64,000 bases of DNA. It comes from Climacium dendroides. Its lineage: Eukaryota > Streptophyta > Bryopsida > Hypnales > Climaciaceae. Positions 21,331 through 34,282 of the stretch are shown piece by piece; positions within the stretch are counted from its first letter, which is position 1, and the number at the start of each line of letters is the position of its first letter. The notes beneath the pieces were generated by a model. It ran no database searches, was not told the DNA's origin, and saw only the letters and a program-made list of their open reading frames with translations. Both the position numbers and the translations under genes were made by a program. Location: the NCBI GenBank assembly GCA_950106755.1, contig OX467082.1, forward strand, positions 48,254,588 through 48,318,587, given 5' to 3'.

Positions 21331-23387
21331 GGACATCAGAGCGACATCGGGGGCATCATTGTTCCCGTCTTCCCGAAGAAGATGTTATGTAGGCTATGGC
21401 CGAAATGTAGAGGATGTTTCGAATGCTCGATGGGATTGGCAAGTCGCTCTTGGCATAGTTCAAGATGAAGTGACAGAAGCAACTATCCATGTAAGGTGTA
21501 GAGGAGGGTTCTTTGAAGATGGGTACATCGAACTTGGAAAACCTTGTTTATAAGTTTTTGATTGTAGACGAAGAGGTTCTAAAAGAGAAGAAGAGTCATG
21601 GTCAAGTGAAGACTATAGCAAGGTTGTCTAGCAACTTCAAAAGTAGATGTCTTTTATTATACGATGGACAACAAAAATTTTATTCCCGCCAGGTGTAGAG
21701 TTTGACAAAGCAATGCAATCAACAATGGCCTTTCCTGACAATTGTTATTGCTTGAAGGGTAAATGGATTTTTGAACTAGAAATAATTTCATCATATGTCC
21801 ATGATCTACGTCATGGAGGACAACTTCAGCGTGATGTGCAAGCAGTGGGTGACATTGTCATTGTTTTATAGTATCGTAGAGAAAGTGGACCTATAGAAAG
21901 CCTACCTCGTAGTTTAAGAAATTTGGATGTAATGTTTCAGGACTCTTGGAGTACAGATGTGATGCCACGAGGACACCGATGGAGTTGAAGAGGATGGCCC
22001 AGATGTATCTACCATGAAAATAGGGATTGGTAACTTTGGGCATCACAGTGTTTGTGCCTAGAATTCTAGAGACTGGTTTTGTAGGCAATGAAATTATTAT
22101 CATGGAAGGTGGAACATCTTGTATGCAATTTGTATACAATACATTGCAAGTGATGTATGGGGAAAAAATTATAATGCTAAATAGCGAGCACAGGGCAGTT
22201 GATAGAAGATGTTCACATGTATTGAGAACGGGAGACAAATCACCTAGTTATAGGGTTTAAGTCACAAATACAAGAGTTCCACGTGGTAGGCATGAAAGGG
22301 TAGTACGATCATCAAGCGATTCATCAGATGAAGGAGAAAGGTTTCGAAAGATTCAACAAAAAAAAGGGAAAAAAAATTGCAATTGAATCTGGAGCTTTTT
22401 CATTGAGTGAAGGTGATACAGAATCAGAAGAAATGCATTCGGATGATTTACCTAGTTGTGGCCAAAGTTTGGATTCAATTGACACTAATTTGGAAGTAAT
22501 GCCGAAGAAGACCAAACACACTTATTGGAAGTAGAAGAAGACCCTAATTATGCTCCATCACAATATAGTGAAGATATTGACAACACATAAGCAAGGGATA
22601 TTCAAATTGAAGGTGGAGAAATCCAAGGTATACTAACAATAGTGGAAGTTGGAGTTCAAGGTGAACAAACAAGAGGTACACCAATAGGAATGGATGTTGG
22701 AATAAAAGGTGTAGAACTTGAAAAAACATTATTAACAGAAGATGTTGGAGTTGAGTTTGAACAAATAGAAGATACGCAAGCAAAAATGGATGTTGGAGTT
22801 GAAGGTGGAAAAATTCAAGGTATAGCAGCAGCTGGAAATATTGGAGCAGAGAGTGCAGAAGTAGAATAGACATTGTTAGCATTGGAACCAATATTAGCGT
22901 TGTTGGCATTTAGTACTCGAGATTTGGAGAACTTCACTTCGGGTGAAGATGGATATTATTATAATAAAGACCATATAAAATATAATTGGATGGGAAATGA
23001 AGGATCCTACTATTACGAGCGCGTTGTTTTAGTCTTTGAAGGATCAATTGTATCACCAACTATGATAGAGGGGGTGGGGTGTCAACACCCATTTCAAGTG
23101 CTTTGGTGGATAGGTGTCGCAACGAGAATTTTTGGTTTTGCTTAGCTTACCTAAAAGATGGAACGAAAACCAGTGGAAAGGAACCGGATCCGATTAGGGG
23201 CATAAGAAAACTAAAAATATACCAGAAAAATGAAATAGGAGGGAATCGGATCTGATCTAAGTCGAAGTTTCAAATTGGACGGGAACGGAAACCCATCTGA
23301 ATTTAGTCTAGAAACCGGATTAGGGTTAGATCGGATGTCAAGTCGTCAGAACCGAAAAACATCATAATGATCAATAAGGGGTTCTGA

Positions 23388-23400
23388 GACTATTTAAGGA
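23388..23400 (+). promoter_or_regulatory. Possible TATA box of gag-like element
   Basis: GACTATTTAAGGA lies about 270 bp upstream of the first ATG of the gag-like frame. The related copy has AGTATAAAAAG at an equivalent place (about 57027). Inference from position and sequence only. Confidence 0.35.
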
Positions 23401-23657
23401 CTAGCCATACCAATCACGCCTCTTTTCATTTTTTTTCGCTACTCAGATGCTCCTTGCGTTCCACTTCTGTCGCAACGCCGTAGTTTTTGTATGTGAAAAT
23501 AAGGTAGTCTGTAAGAGTATACCCGTAAAACTTGAGAGCAGGTGTTGCAGATATTATTTCCGGTTGAAATCGGAGAGAGAAAATGAGGCACGAGACGTGC
23601 GGCTAGAAGAGAGTAAGGTAGAATCGGAAAGGGATTGGACCTAAACGATCTACGTCC

Positions 23658-25337
23658 ATGCTGTTGTTGCGTAGGAAGAGAGCAGGATTGGTTGGCTCCG
23701 TTCCGGTTGAGGTGAAGCTCCGGAAAGTAGTTCCGGTTATTCCCTCCAAAGAATTGGAAAAGGCCCAACTTATGGAAGATTTAACTTCCATGGGTTGCCA
23801 AGGGTATGTGGAAAAACCCTAGGGATTTAGGGATGAGCGGATGGTGAAGGAACTCTTGGGCAAGTTGTCCAATGAGTTCAACAACACCTTGCGAGGGAAA
23901 CCGTCCCTCTAGACTGAGAATGTATGGAAAGTAGTTTATGATTTCTGAATAGGTGGTCTAGGAATGGCAAGCCAGAAAGATGAGTACATCCGAGGCAAAT
24001 TCTAAGGTGCCCCCAATCCGAAGGATGGATATGCAATCGAGGATTGCATAGACGACCGCCACCACCGCCTTCTTCAGTTCTTAGTTCCAGTCCTTCATCT
24101 AGATAAGCCAACAAGGGTGATGATCACCCTTGGTAACACTATTTTCCGTACCCTGTGTGGGATCTGGAACATTGATTGGGCCCGTATCGTTTTCGATCTA
24201 GTCACCCAACTCATTAGGAGAACGGGAAAGAGTAGGGCTACTCCGATATGTCCCTATTTCTTCCACTTGTACTATAACCACCAACTTCTGACCAGTGGAG
24301 AAGAGAAAGAGTGGAAGACTCAGGAAATCCTTCTGAAATATGGAAAGTCAGAAACGGACGATGAGGTGGAATCCGTTCCCGGGTCAAATCCGAAAACGGA
24401 AGAGGAGAAAGTGGCTCTGCTGCCGCTTATCAAGCGACTGAAGACAACACCTTCCCACAAGCAAGGGACCCCGCCTAGTCACGACAAGGCAACTCCTGAA
24501 GGAAGACCGGAAGAGGAGAAGACCGTCCCTGAAGAGGAAACGGATCCCCGGAATCCGTTCAACAACTTGATATCCATCCTCTGTAGCGTCAGGCCGGATT
24601 GGGAAGTTAAGAATAGGACCTTGGCAGCGATCGGAAGGTTGGTGGGTGCACCACTGGACAACACGCTGCCAGAGAAGATAGCAGATTGTATCACCGATTC
24701 GATCGAGGCCCGGAAGCAAGAAGAGGAGGTAATCCAGTTATAGAAGGAGGTGGACACCTTGAAGGCGGAAATCTTTGCCTTGAAGGAGGATGCAACCGCC
24801 ACTCGGGAAATGGCGGAGGAGACTCGAAAGATAGTTGAGCAGGTGAGGGACACCTTAGGAATATCCGGAATGGACGCTACTAAGACTAAGTTGTTTGACG
24901 AGGAAGTGCAAAAAGAGAAGAAACTATCTGGCTCTAGGATAGATAGGATTCTCACAGACTATTCCGAACGGGTCGAAGCAGTGATGACGGAGGCACAGAC
25001 ATCGGCAGACCAGATTGAGGAGAGTAGCTGGAAACTGACTGGGGCTACATGCTTCAAGGGAATCCAACTCTCGAATCCCTCTCTATCGGAATCATTTCCG
25101 GATGAATTAGTTCCAGAAGAGAGGAAGGATAGGACTCCCAAGTCCAAAAAGTCTGAACGAGCGCCAATACTGGCCAGCACGCCTAAATTTACAATCAACT
25201 TGGAGTCTACGCCCAATCCCGGCCAAGGGGACCCGACCCCTAAACCTACGGATGGAGAACGGAATCGGAACCTGAGCGAAGTCTTTGAGCAGATGGAAGC
25301 CGATCCGAAGAGTCCCATTTTAGGGTTAAACTTGTAA
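23658..25337 (+). pseudogene. Gag-like coiled-coil protein, copy 1, with premature stops
   Basis: One frame of 559 codons runs from ATG 23658 to TAA 25337, interrupted by TAG 23820, TAG 23910, TGA 23946, TAA 24003 and TAG 24741. An N-terminal domain (about residues 35-150) aligns with two other copies at 56454 and 57371: the pattern MGC...KPWGF.....EL, TLRGKPSLW, VYDF, GKFKGAxNPKDGYAIEDC. The two early TAGs stand where the other copies have Trp. A heptad-rich region follows (KEVDTLKAEIFALKEDATATREM, split here by the frame TAG just before it), then a Pro/Ser-rich tail. No zinc knuckle or protease is seen. The gag assignment rests on its being the sole protein of an LTR-type insertion; the family itself is unknown to me. 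Confidence 0.55.
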
Positions 25338-27789
25338 ATTAGTTAAGATTGTACATACTAGGGAGGCTTAATACGGATCCGGATTCTGTTCCGATCGGGT
25401 TAAGTAGTAGATAGGACCGGAAGTCCGGCCTGGAATGCGGCGGAATTCTGTGGCACTTTTTGCCTTTTGTACTTTAGGGTTTTGTATATAAACTAGTTCC
25501 TGAGAAGAGGATTGGGAGGGAAAGTCTTCTTTTGCAATTCTTCTTGAGTGTCAGAACCGAAATAAATAGATTTTATTTATTTCAAATAGAATTTGAAGTA
25601 AGAAAATCCATTCCCAGTATATTTTCTTTATTCTATGGTTAGAAATAGAAAAATTACTAGAGTTATGGATTAGCAAACCGTAGGGGCTCTTAATTGAGGT
25701 AAAATGGTTAAGGAGGAAATTTACACTTTCCGTCCTAACCAGAAATCGAAGCCTAGAGAGTTGTCCAAAAAGTATTTTCAAAGACTTTTGGTAGTATCGA
25801 AACTAGATCCGGAATCAATCCGAAACTATTCCGAACTAACGGATCCAGAATCCGAAAATGTCTAGGATCCGGATAGGATCCAGAATCCAGAAAATGATTC
25901 AAAATAGAAGTCTCATACCAGGCAACAACGAAGACGACTCCGGCTAAAAGTGGAAAGGGGACGCCAGCAAGTTATGTGAGGGCGGATCCGGAACTCATCC
26001 GGAATTTTAGGGATTTCCGGAAATTTAGGACATTCTGGAATTTTAGGAAGTTCCGAATTTGTAGGATCTGACGCTAATCTTTTCGGATATCCTAGGGTGA
26101 TCAGTGATTGGTTGCCTGGATATTTTGGTTCTTTTTCAGGCTTTTAGGTATTGACTTTTGGTTTTCTATTAGTATTTAATGGCAAGCAAGTTAGTTGCCC
26201 TGGATTCCATCCTAGTGCTTTCATGTATGTCATTTTCACTTCCCTTTTTAATCTAAGTAAGTTGAGGTACTACTAGCTTGGCTTTGTTTACAAAGTTCTA
26301 GCTGGCGTGTGTGTGTGCATGTGTGTACCTGAGTATTGGAGTGAAAGAGGGACGGGTGAAAAGGAATCCAGATCTTGGATGACGGATCTCTTGGGTATTG
26401 GAATTTGGGAATAGCTGTGAAGAGATGCAACCTAAGTGAAGGAGTGTGAGCGTAACATGCACTTAAATCAGTGGAACGGCAATCTGGATAGAGAAGTAGA
26501 GGTCCATGCAAGTCCGAAATCAGGGAGGTTTCGTGCGGAGATAAACAACCGCCAGAGGAAAGATCTCCTACTATTCTGAAAGGTCTACCAACCTCCGCAT
26601 TAGTACATTGACCTTTCATTGACATTCTACCCCTTTGAATCTGGAAGTTCAAAAGTGTCGTTGTAGCAAGGTGTGTGCTAGAATTCCTTTGTGTGACCTG
26701 TCTTCAGATCGGCCAATCCAGAAATTGTGAAAGAGTACTTCTTCCTCCTCATAATACAACTTTGTCATATGGATGTGGTGTTTAATTAGATTCAGAGTGT
26801 AGAGATCTTAGATAAACGAGTGGTGAGTCCCCACCCCTCTTCAAATCAAGGGCGGACCCTCTGAGGGTAAAAGAGAGGCAACAAAAACCATTAATGGAAG
26901 GAGACGAAATCGGATTCTGTGGGTGTTCCGGTAGTAAGGTAGTAGTGAAAAGTACGAGTGAATTGAGGGTTTAAGAAAGATTTAGTGACGGTTCGGAAGT
27001 CTTTAAATCAACGATACCATACTAGAATTCTTTGGAACAATAATTTGTATCATCTTACAATAATTTGTCGTTGTAAGGGTACTTACGACTAACTGTGCGT
27101 ACGACATTAAGTTTTCTATTCACTTCGTTGTTGTATTTCTCTTCTGTGTGTAGTAGCGTTGGATGATGAGGAGTGAGGATGGCATAAGTAGCGTTGCGAG
27201 TGATTTTCTTCTCCCTTTGATATTTCAGTTTATATTCTAGGTGCATGTGAATAGGTAAGCAAAGAGTTGGGAGTAAACTTTAGTTCCTCAGCATGTCAAG
27301 AGTTTAGGATTCTGGGTGAGAAAGCCATTGTTAGGCTAGGCGGATAGGGAAGGATTCCTTAGTCGCACTAGAACTCCCAGGTGGGAAATCCGGTTGAGTG
27401 TGCGATCTTCTGTGAGGTAAAACAGAGGTAAAACAAAACCGGATAGAAGTAAGGATACAGGTAAATAGTCCAAAATGGATTGGTTTACACGGGTACCTAG
27501 GACTGGAATTAGTCAGATTCTGGAGTGGTGGTGATTTACGAATCAAATAGTTAGTAGAACCGGAACTTGGGTGAGAGAAATCCGGTCCCTCATTATCCGG
27601 GTGTTGTAGGATTTCCAATACTAGACATAGAACCCAAAAGTAGGAAGTGAATACTAACTCAACTTAATCATTTAATAAGGCTAGATACTTCACAAGATCT
27701 CGTGGGTTCGATCTTTAGAGTCACTTAGTTATGCTTTAGAGTGGTTTTTAGGAATATAACAAGGAATTTACTTACCTTGTACTGCGACA
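25338..27789. other. Non-coding 3' part of gag-like element
   Basis: No convincing frame. TTGTATATAAACTAG at about 25482 resembles a TATA box, followed by a poly-A-like T/A-rich segment. Near the 3' end, GTGGGTTCGATC (about 27702) resembles a pol III B box, but no A box was found. Confidence 0.4.
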
Positions 27790-30249
27790 ATAGGGAACTA
27801 GAATACACCTCTTTGCCTCCACTAACTGCAATTGGTGAACCAAATGTCTACAAAGAAATTGAGGCAGTTGCAGGAAAAGGAGCACAATTGATACAATCAT
27901 CAAAACGAGTGTTGGAAACACCAAATGGAGAAGTGTAGTAAATCAAGCAATATAGTAGTACAAGAAGTAGTAGTATATATTTTGCAAAAGTGTGGACGTA
28001 GTGTATTTTTTTCAAGTATATGCAGATATTGAAATGGATTTTTTATTTTGTATGAATTATAAATAAAAGATGGGAAGGCACTAGATACAGCTTCTCATTC
28101 ATTTTTATTTCGTAAATAAGACTTTCAAAAATGACGGTGATTCTCTGTTGTACATGTGAAATGAGCATTTAAAAAAAGTCATGTTAATGTAATTGCAATG
28201 TCTAAAGTTTGTAATCCAACTTGTAAACTCATACATAAAAATAAGAATAGTAATAAACATTACAAAAGCATATATTCTACTTAGAAATATTGATAACTAC
28301 ATCCTCATATGAATTTTTTATACTCAATTGAAGTGCAATACAATACAACGCAAGACAAATCTTCTTAAAAAGATAAGGTGTACCCACCTTTCACAAAATC
28401 ACAATTTATGTGAATAGTAGTGGATACGGTCATTGTACTTGGCCAAGTGCAAAAATGTCTAATTCGGTGTTTACCATGAATAAGTCGATGATGGGTGCAT
28501 GAGGGAAAAGCCTTGGTGAAGAAATCCACAAGATTTTTCGTTAATGTAATTTTCTTGATTTGAAGTACTTCATTAGTAATCAACTCATGAGTATAACTAA
28601 AATACTTTAGATCGATATTGTTAGTCTAATCACCTTTAATGAAACTCACTTGCATTTGAGAAACACAAGCACTATTATCCTCATATATATGACTATTGGA
28701 GAATCATCATGTGGTAGTCCACAATTTGTCTGAATAAATTTGTCAATAGATCTTAACTAGATGCATTCCTGAAAAGCCTCATGCAAAGCAATAATTTATG
28801 CATGACTGGATGATGTAGTGGTTAGCGTTTGTTTCACCAATTTTCAAGATATTACAGCTCCATGTCGTAAAAAAACATAACCTATTTGAGACTTGGATGT
28901 TGCAAGATCAGATTCATAGTCAGTATCAACATATCTTACCAATGTGGAATCTATTGATCTAGTATAATGTAATCCCTAATTTTCATTTTTTTTCAAATAA
29001 CAAAAAAGGTGTTTAATACCATTCCAATGTCATAACGTGGGATGATTACTATGCCTTGCAAAAACACTGATTGTAAATGCAATATCAAGCCTTATAAATG
29101 TAGCCAAATATAAAAGTGTTTCGACTGCAATGAGGTATGGATATTATTCACCCAGTGGTTCCTCTTCCTCCTCGCAAGGGCGATAAGAATCATTACCCTT
29201 GTTACTACAACCTACTATTGGTATGGATAGTAAATAGGCATCTATTATATTGAATATTTTCAAGATTCTGTTGATATAAGCCATTTGAAAAAGAAAAATG
29301 TTGCCATTTTTCATATGAAGAACTTGTAGGCCGATGTAAAAAGTAGTTTTGCCAAACAACTTCATCTCAAATTCACAAACAAGAAGCTCAGTAGCTGCAA
29401 TGCATGTAGATGTGGTGCCTACAAGGTTCAAATCATCAACATATATTGCAATGATTACAAATCCATCTTTGTCTCGTTTGATAAAGAGACATGGTAGCAA
29501 TGTATCATTTATAAAACCATGCTCAATAAGATATTTTCATATTTATTGATACTACATGAGTTCAAACTATTTGAGACCATATAATGTTCGTTGTCATTTA
29601 ACACCACAATGTTTACCTGAAATAGATACAATTAGACTGGTGGTTTCAAGGTCAAGTGAAACTTTCATATAAATATGAGCATTAAGAGATCCATATACAT
29701 AAGCAGTTACTACATCCATAAGACGCATCTCGAGGATGATATGCCACTACAACAATGGCAGTGTTTTATGACTGCAAAATTATGACTGAGGATGACTGGC
29801 GACTGCTTGCAGTCATATTCTTGAAGGCCAACACTTTGGGGAGAAATATGACTGCAAAATATGACTGCCAGTTAATTTTACGCCTTGTACTTTACAAGTG
29901 TATACTATACGGCCAAAGTACTTCATAGGGAACGTAGGGAACATGTTTGGGAACGTTGGGAACATATTTGGGAACGTTGGGAACATGTTTGGGAACATTG
30001 AATCATATTATCACTAATATTTTCATATAATAGTGATTTTTTTTTGTTTTGGGCAATTCAAGAAAAAATTTGGGCAAATCCAAAAAAACATAGAAAAGTC
30101 ATTGTTTAAAATTTTGAAATCCTAATCACCTACTTTTTTGGATTTTGAATCCTAGTCACTATTTTTTTAGGGTTTTGATACCCTAGCCGTCATTTTTTTA
30201 GGATTTTGAAACCCTAGCCGCCACTTTTTAGGATTTTGAAACCCTAGCC

Positions 30250-30780
30250 GTCACTTCTTGTGGCTCTTCTTCCTTACTTTTTATTGTCTCTTAGCTCTCA
30301 CTTGTTGTTGCTTTTTGTTGCATCTTAACTCTTGCTTCTTGTTACTCTCTAGTTCATGCTTCTTGTTTCTTATTGTTGCATCTAAATTCTTTCTTTCTCT
30401 TGCATTTGAACTCTTTCTTCTTCCTAGTTCTTGTTTTTTTGTTTCCTCTTGTTTTGTAGTTCTTGCTTCTTATTTCTTCTTGTTGCATCTATACTCTCAT
30501 TTCTTGTTGTTTCTTGTCATGTCTTAGTTGGTGCTTCTTGTTTCTTCTTGTATCTTAGTTGTTGCTTTTTATTTGTTCTTATGTCTTAATTGTTGCCTCA
30601 TATTGTGTCTTCGTTGTTGTTTCTTGTTTTGTATTGCTTCTTGTTTCTTATTGTGTCTTAGTTGTTGCTTAGTTGTTGCTTCTTATTCCTTATTGCATTT
30701 TAACTTTTGATTCTTGTTATCTCTTAGTACTTATATTTTTTTCTTGTTTCCTCCATCATCAATCTTATTCTTCCTATCCT
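30250..30780. repeat. Low-complexity CTT/GTT-rich stretch
   Basis: Irregular units such as TTCTTGTTGC and TTGTTTCTTATTG repeat over about 500 bp. The Leu/Cys/Phe-rich frames across it are composition artefacts. Confidence 0.85.
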
Positions 30781-30939
30781 AAACTTGAGCTACATATTTT
30801 GTGTTGATTGTAAATCTTTGAAGGTTAGGCTTTGTTGTTCAATCACTAAAAACTAACCTCTCATTTCTTTGATTGTATATGCAGGCATCAAAAGTTGAAA
30901 CAAAGACATTGGAAGCTACTTGCAACTTCATGAAGCCAA

Positions 30940-31500
30940 AAATATGACTTACAAAAGTCATATTCCATAAAATATGACTAACGAGAGTCGTATTCTACAT
31001 TACTGCAAAATATGACTCACCTCAGTCATATTCCATGCCATCAAAAAATATGACTCATTACAGTCATATTCCATGTCATCAAAAAATATGACTGACTGCA
31101 ATCATATTCCATGTCATCAAAAAATATGACTGACTGCAGTCATATTTCACGTCATTCAAAAATATGACTGACTGCAGTCATATTCCATGTCATCAAAAAA
31201 TATGACTGACTGCAGTCATATTCCATGTCATCAAAAAATATGACTGACTGTAGTCATATTCCAGGTCATCAAAAAATATGACTGACTGTAGTCATATTCC
31301 ACGTCATCCAAAAATATGACTAACCGCAGTCATATTCCACGTCATCCAAAAATATGACTGACCGCAGTCATATTCCACGTCATCCAAAAATATGACTGAC
31401 CGCAGTCATATTCCACGTCATCCAAAAATATGACTGATTACAGTCATATTCCATGTCATCCAAAAATATGACTGACCATAGTCATATTCCACGTAGGATT
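30940..31500. repeat. Palindrome array of CACTA element, 39-bp period
   Basis: About 14 tandem units carry the palindrome AATATGACTGCAGTCATATT or variants, separated by CCATGTCATCAAA. The period is about 39 bp. Arrays of short sites near the ends of CACTA elements are typical binding sites for the element's DNA-binding protein. Confidence 0.9.
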
Positions 31501-32100
31501 TTTTTGTTTGCCCGAGCAACTCAAGAAAAAGTCAAGACTCCCCTAGAAAAGTCAAAGTATACGCCATGTTGGCATACTATGCCTAAAAATGGATATTTAT
31601 ACCCCTCAGAAAATATGACTACCAATATGACTGATGTCTGAAGCGACTGCTTCTAAACGACTGGAGTCAGTCATATTCCAAGTCATCTACAGTGATTTCT
31701 GCGTGAGTCGTATTTTTTTATTTTACGACTCACTGCAGTCATATTTTGCAGTCATAAAACACTGCTTTTGTTGTAGTGTGCATTGCCATTCCAAAAAGAT
31801 ATTGGAAAGTAATAAAATCCATAACTAATGAATATGTAGAATCATAATCAACACCAAACTTTTGAGTGAAACTTTGAACAACCAAACAGACTTTGTAACA
31901 AATTATCTGACCTTTGACATTGCATTTGCATACATATACAAGTTTGTATCTAAGAGGTCATAAAGTTAAAGTATTCTCAATAGGTCCAAAGACTTCTCTC
32001 TTATGCAAACATGCATACTCCTCCTTGATAGCAGCTTTCCACTTTGGCCAATTATAGCAACGCATCACTTGTTCAAAGCCGCTCCTTCAAACGCTGTATC

Positions 32101-34282
32101 AACCCAACCTTGGACTGGTGTGCATTGCACATAAAAAAACCTTGATTGAAGCCTTATTCATTCTATTTTGATTGATCTTAGTTCAGATAGGGGAAGAGAC
32201 ATTTATGTCAAGGCTAAAGACCATTGGGGGGCTGGTTTGCCTTTCCCATAGGTTTTTCGAGACAAAAAAAATGTTTGGAAATCATTTTTAATTTTGCACA
32301 GAAAGAAATATAGAATAGTCTAGATGGATGTGGAACCTAATAACAAACTAAGTAGTTTTGTATGGTATGGTTCCAAGCATTTTTGATTGGATTATTTACA
32401 AATTTTCAAAGATTGGGGGTATAGGCACCTATTTGTGACCATAGCTTGTCTTGCAAAAAATCCGTCCCCTTGTAACTTGAAAAGAGATGTGCGTAAATCA
32501 AAGACGGACAAGGATGGGCTCTTGGATTAGATAAACAATGTTTTTTTTTCTTGAATTCATTCAATTGCTAAAGGGGACTATCTACTTAACAATCACCTCA
32601 TGTCCATTCTCCAACTAATGATAGGGGCGACTGGAAAGAGGGGGGGCGCTTTTAGAGCCTCCTACCTCCGTGATGCAAAAGTTAGAAAGTTCAAAGTTGA
32701 GTCTTGTTTTGTTTGGCCAGCCAGTGATTTTCCAAAAAAAACAAATATAAAGTAGTATGCTCTTAAAGCAACCATTTAAGAGTTGATTGCGGTCACAGGA
32801 AATCTCAATTCATTGAAATAATTTTCAATCAATTTTGGTAGGAAGATAAATGGAATTGGCATCTAATCCAAGTGGGTTTGTATTTTTGGGACCTTTGTCA
32901 AGTTAATTACAAAAATTTTAAGTTGAAATGCAATGGTAACCAAAAGCAACTGCCTCTTGATATGAACACTCTTGGCACAATGGAGAAAACAAAATGTATC
33001 TATGTATTGTGGTTGTTTTTAGAACATGGACACTTTTAGAACAAACTACCTTACAATAGTTACATGAGTCATTCCTAAGCTCCATTTTCACGTGTTTTCA
33101 AAAGAAAAAGGTCTTAGGGGTGGGGATTCATGTATTCTAAAACAATCTTATCATCAAGATCAACATGTTGGAATCCGATTCTAATTCATGTTAGAGCTTG
33201 CGAGCGAGGAATTCACTTTTCCTCCCATCTTTTCTATTTCATACTACAATTTGCATTTCAAGAGAATAGAAATGAATTGGTTTTATTTGGAATTGGTTTT
33301 CCAAAATTTCAAATTGAATTCTTAAAATCATGAAGACTTTTGCTCTTAGCAAGAATATTCAAGTTAAGGGTATTCAAAGTTTGAAAACCTAATTGATGCC
33401 CAAGATGACTAAGGCCAACCACAATGATCAAATTTCTAAATCAAAAAATTAAGCAATCTTTACGTCTTCAATCGTTTGACCTCCAAATGCCCATAGTCTC
33501 CTCATATAACAAAATGGATTTCACATAGGCTCCTACAATCCCAATTCTTATTCATTTGTGATTTTTTTAAGCTTCTTTTTTGACGATAGGAAAACATATC
33601 AACTTCATGGGAATGTAATTTTTATTCCAATCAATGTTCAAGAGCAAAAATTATGCCACCCTAAAGTCCAAATTGGATTTTGTCAAGCAATACAAAAATA
33701 TTAATAAGATATCAATTCTCAAAATTTTGTTTCTCATAGATACATTTTCTTCCACAAGGAAAGATTGGATTCATTCTATTTGGATTAGAGATAAGAGAGT
33801 TATGGACAAATTTATTTTGGGGGCAAATTGTAACCATCTTCTTGAAAAAATAGCTTGTAGAATTCAGTGATTTTTGAACACAAGAACAATAACTATGATT
33901 TTTCAAAAAGAAAAGTTCAACGGTTTTTGTTAGCTTTGTAAAACAATCTCATTATTGGAATTTTGTATTTCAATTCCATCTTAGAACTATTCAATGAGTA
34001 GCTTTTCCTTCAATCTCATATCAACTTTTCTTTAACAATTTCTTAAAGAATAAAAATTAAATGTGTTCTTTTTAAAAAATTTATTTAAGACTTGCAAATC
34101 AATTCTTCAATACTAAAATTAGAAATCCCAAATGCATAGTGCAAAAATGTCAAGCTAAAAAGATTCAAAGCCTTAAAATCTAATCACACAAGGTGCCAAA
34201 AATCAAATGTATTCACTTCAAATGCAACAGGACTTGCAATCCAAGCAAGAATAGTTTCTAAAATTTCTCCCACACATTCTTA
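32101..34282. other. AT-rich DNA, nothing recognised
   Basis: Short frames only; composition suggests old repeat decay. Confidence 0.4.

Larger units (their letters stand above)
23115..27789 (+). mobile_element. Gag-like retroelement with 5-bp target duplication
   Basis: The element begins TGTCGCAACG and ends TGCGACA. It is flanked by ATAGG at 23110-23114 and 27790-27794 and cleanly interrupts the unknown ORF. TG...CA ends and a 5-bp duplication are typical of LTR retrotransposons. However, I see no direct repeats at the ends and no reverse transcriptase or integrase; only a gag-like coding region is present. It may be a non-autonomous (gag-only) derivative with degraded or lost LTRs. Two related copies lie at 56026-58195, one starting with the same TGTCGCAAC. 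Confidence 0.7.
22027..27938 (+). pseudogene. Unknown ORF beside Copia 3' end, copy 1 (split and decayed)
   Basis: The plus-strand frame is broken by several stops and frame changes and split by the retroelement at 23115-27789; its 3' end resumes at 27790 and ends at 27938. Recognisable parts match copy 2 (54553-55790, minus): VTLGITVFVPRILETGF, KKIAIESGA...MHSDDLP, imperfect repeats of the type (T/P)TDVGVEGGEIEGIL, LGEDRYYYDKDHIKY-like and the C-terminal SKRVLETPNGEV. I do not recognise the family. The repeat region is acidic and probably unstructured. In both copies the ORF points towards, and ends near, the 3' end of a Copia pol, so it may be an antisense ORF carried by that retroelement lineage. 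Confidence 0.6.
21790..28480. repeat. Large inverted repeat, arm 1 (Copia 3' end plus unknown ORF)
   Basis: With the 23115-27789 insertion removed, about 2.0 kb matches 53850-56025 in inverted orientation. Shared landmarks run in order: ATGATCTACGTCATGGAGG, the unknown ORF, a GAATGAGAAG segment, and the Copia RNase H end with ACTTGGCCAAGTGCAA. Arms are diverged but colinear. Confidence 0.85.
29745..31778. mobile_element. Complete non-autonomous CACTA (En/Spm) element, 2034 bp
   Basis: The left end reads CACTACAACAATGGCAGTG and the right end is the complement of CACTACAACAAAAGCAGTG. Both continue into TTTTATGACTGCAAAAT. The element is flanked by the 3-bp duplication TGC (29742-29744 and 31779-31781). 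CACTA ends plus a 3-bp duplication define this superfamily. It has no transposase frame: the interior is a pyrimidine-rich stretch and a palindrome array. It shares terminal and subterminal sequence with element B at 58197, its likely autonomous relative. Confidence 0.95.
28365..32100 (-). pseudogene. Copia retrotransposon pol relic (RT-RNase H), split by CACTA element
   Basis: On the minus strand, 32090-31782 encodes a decayed RT start (WPKWKAAIKEEY, VVQSFTQKFGVDYDSTYS), the equivalent of the Copia KARLVARGFxQxxGxDYxETFS segment. 29740-29144 encodes the RT core including the catalytic YVDDLN. 28950-28365 encodes RNase H pieces ending LTKNLVDFFTKAFPS, the usual Copia pol terminus. Frames shift between pieces, so it is dead. 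The CACTA element at 29745-31778 interrupts the RT. Gag and integrase were not found upstream of 32.1 kb. Confidence 0.8.

Noticed and set aside
22544..22909. 121-residue Leu-rich minus-strand frame
   Set aside because: Antisense shadow of the acidic repeat region of the unknown ORF.
27695..27715. tRNA or SINE from the B-box-like GGGTTCGATC
   Set aside because: No A box or tRNA fold; it lies inside the gag-like element.
30258..30710. Leu/Cys/Phe-rich 'membrane protein' frames
   Set aside because: Translation of a CTT/GTT-rich low-complexity stretch inside a CACTA element.
30940..31500. Regular repeat-spacer array resembling CRISPR
   Set aside because: The genome is eukaryotic, the spacers are nearly identical and the array lies inside a transposon.
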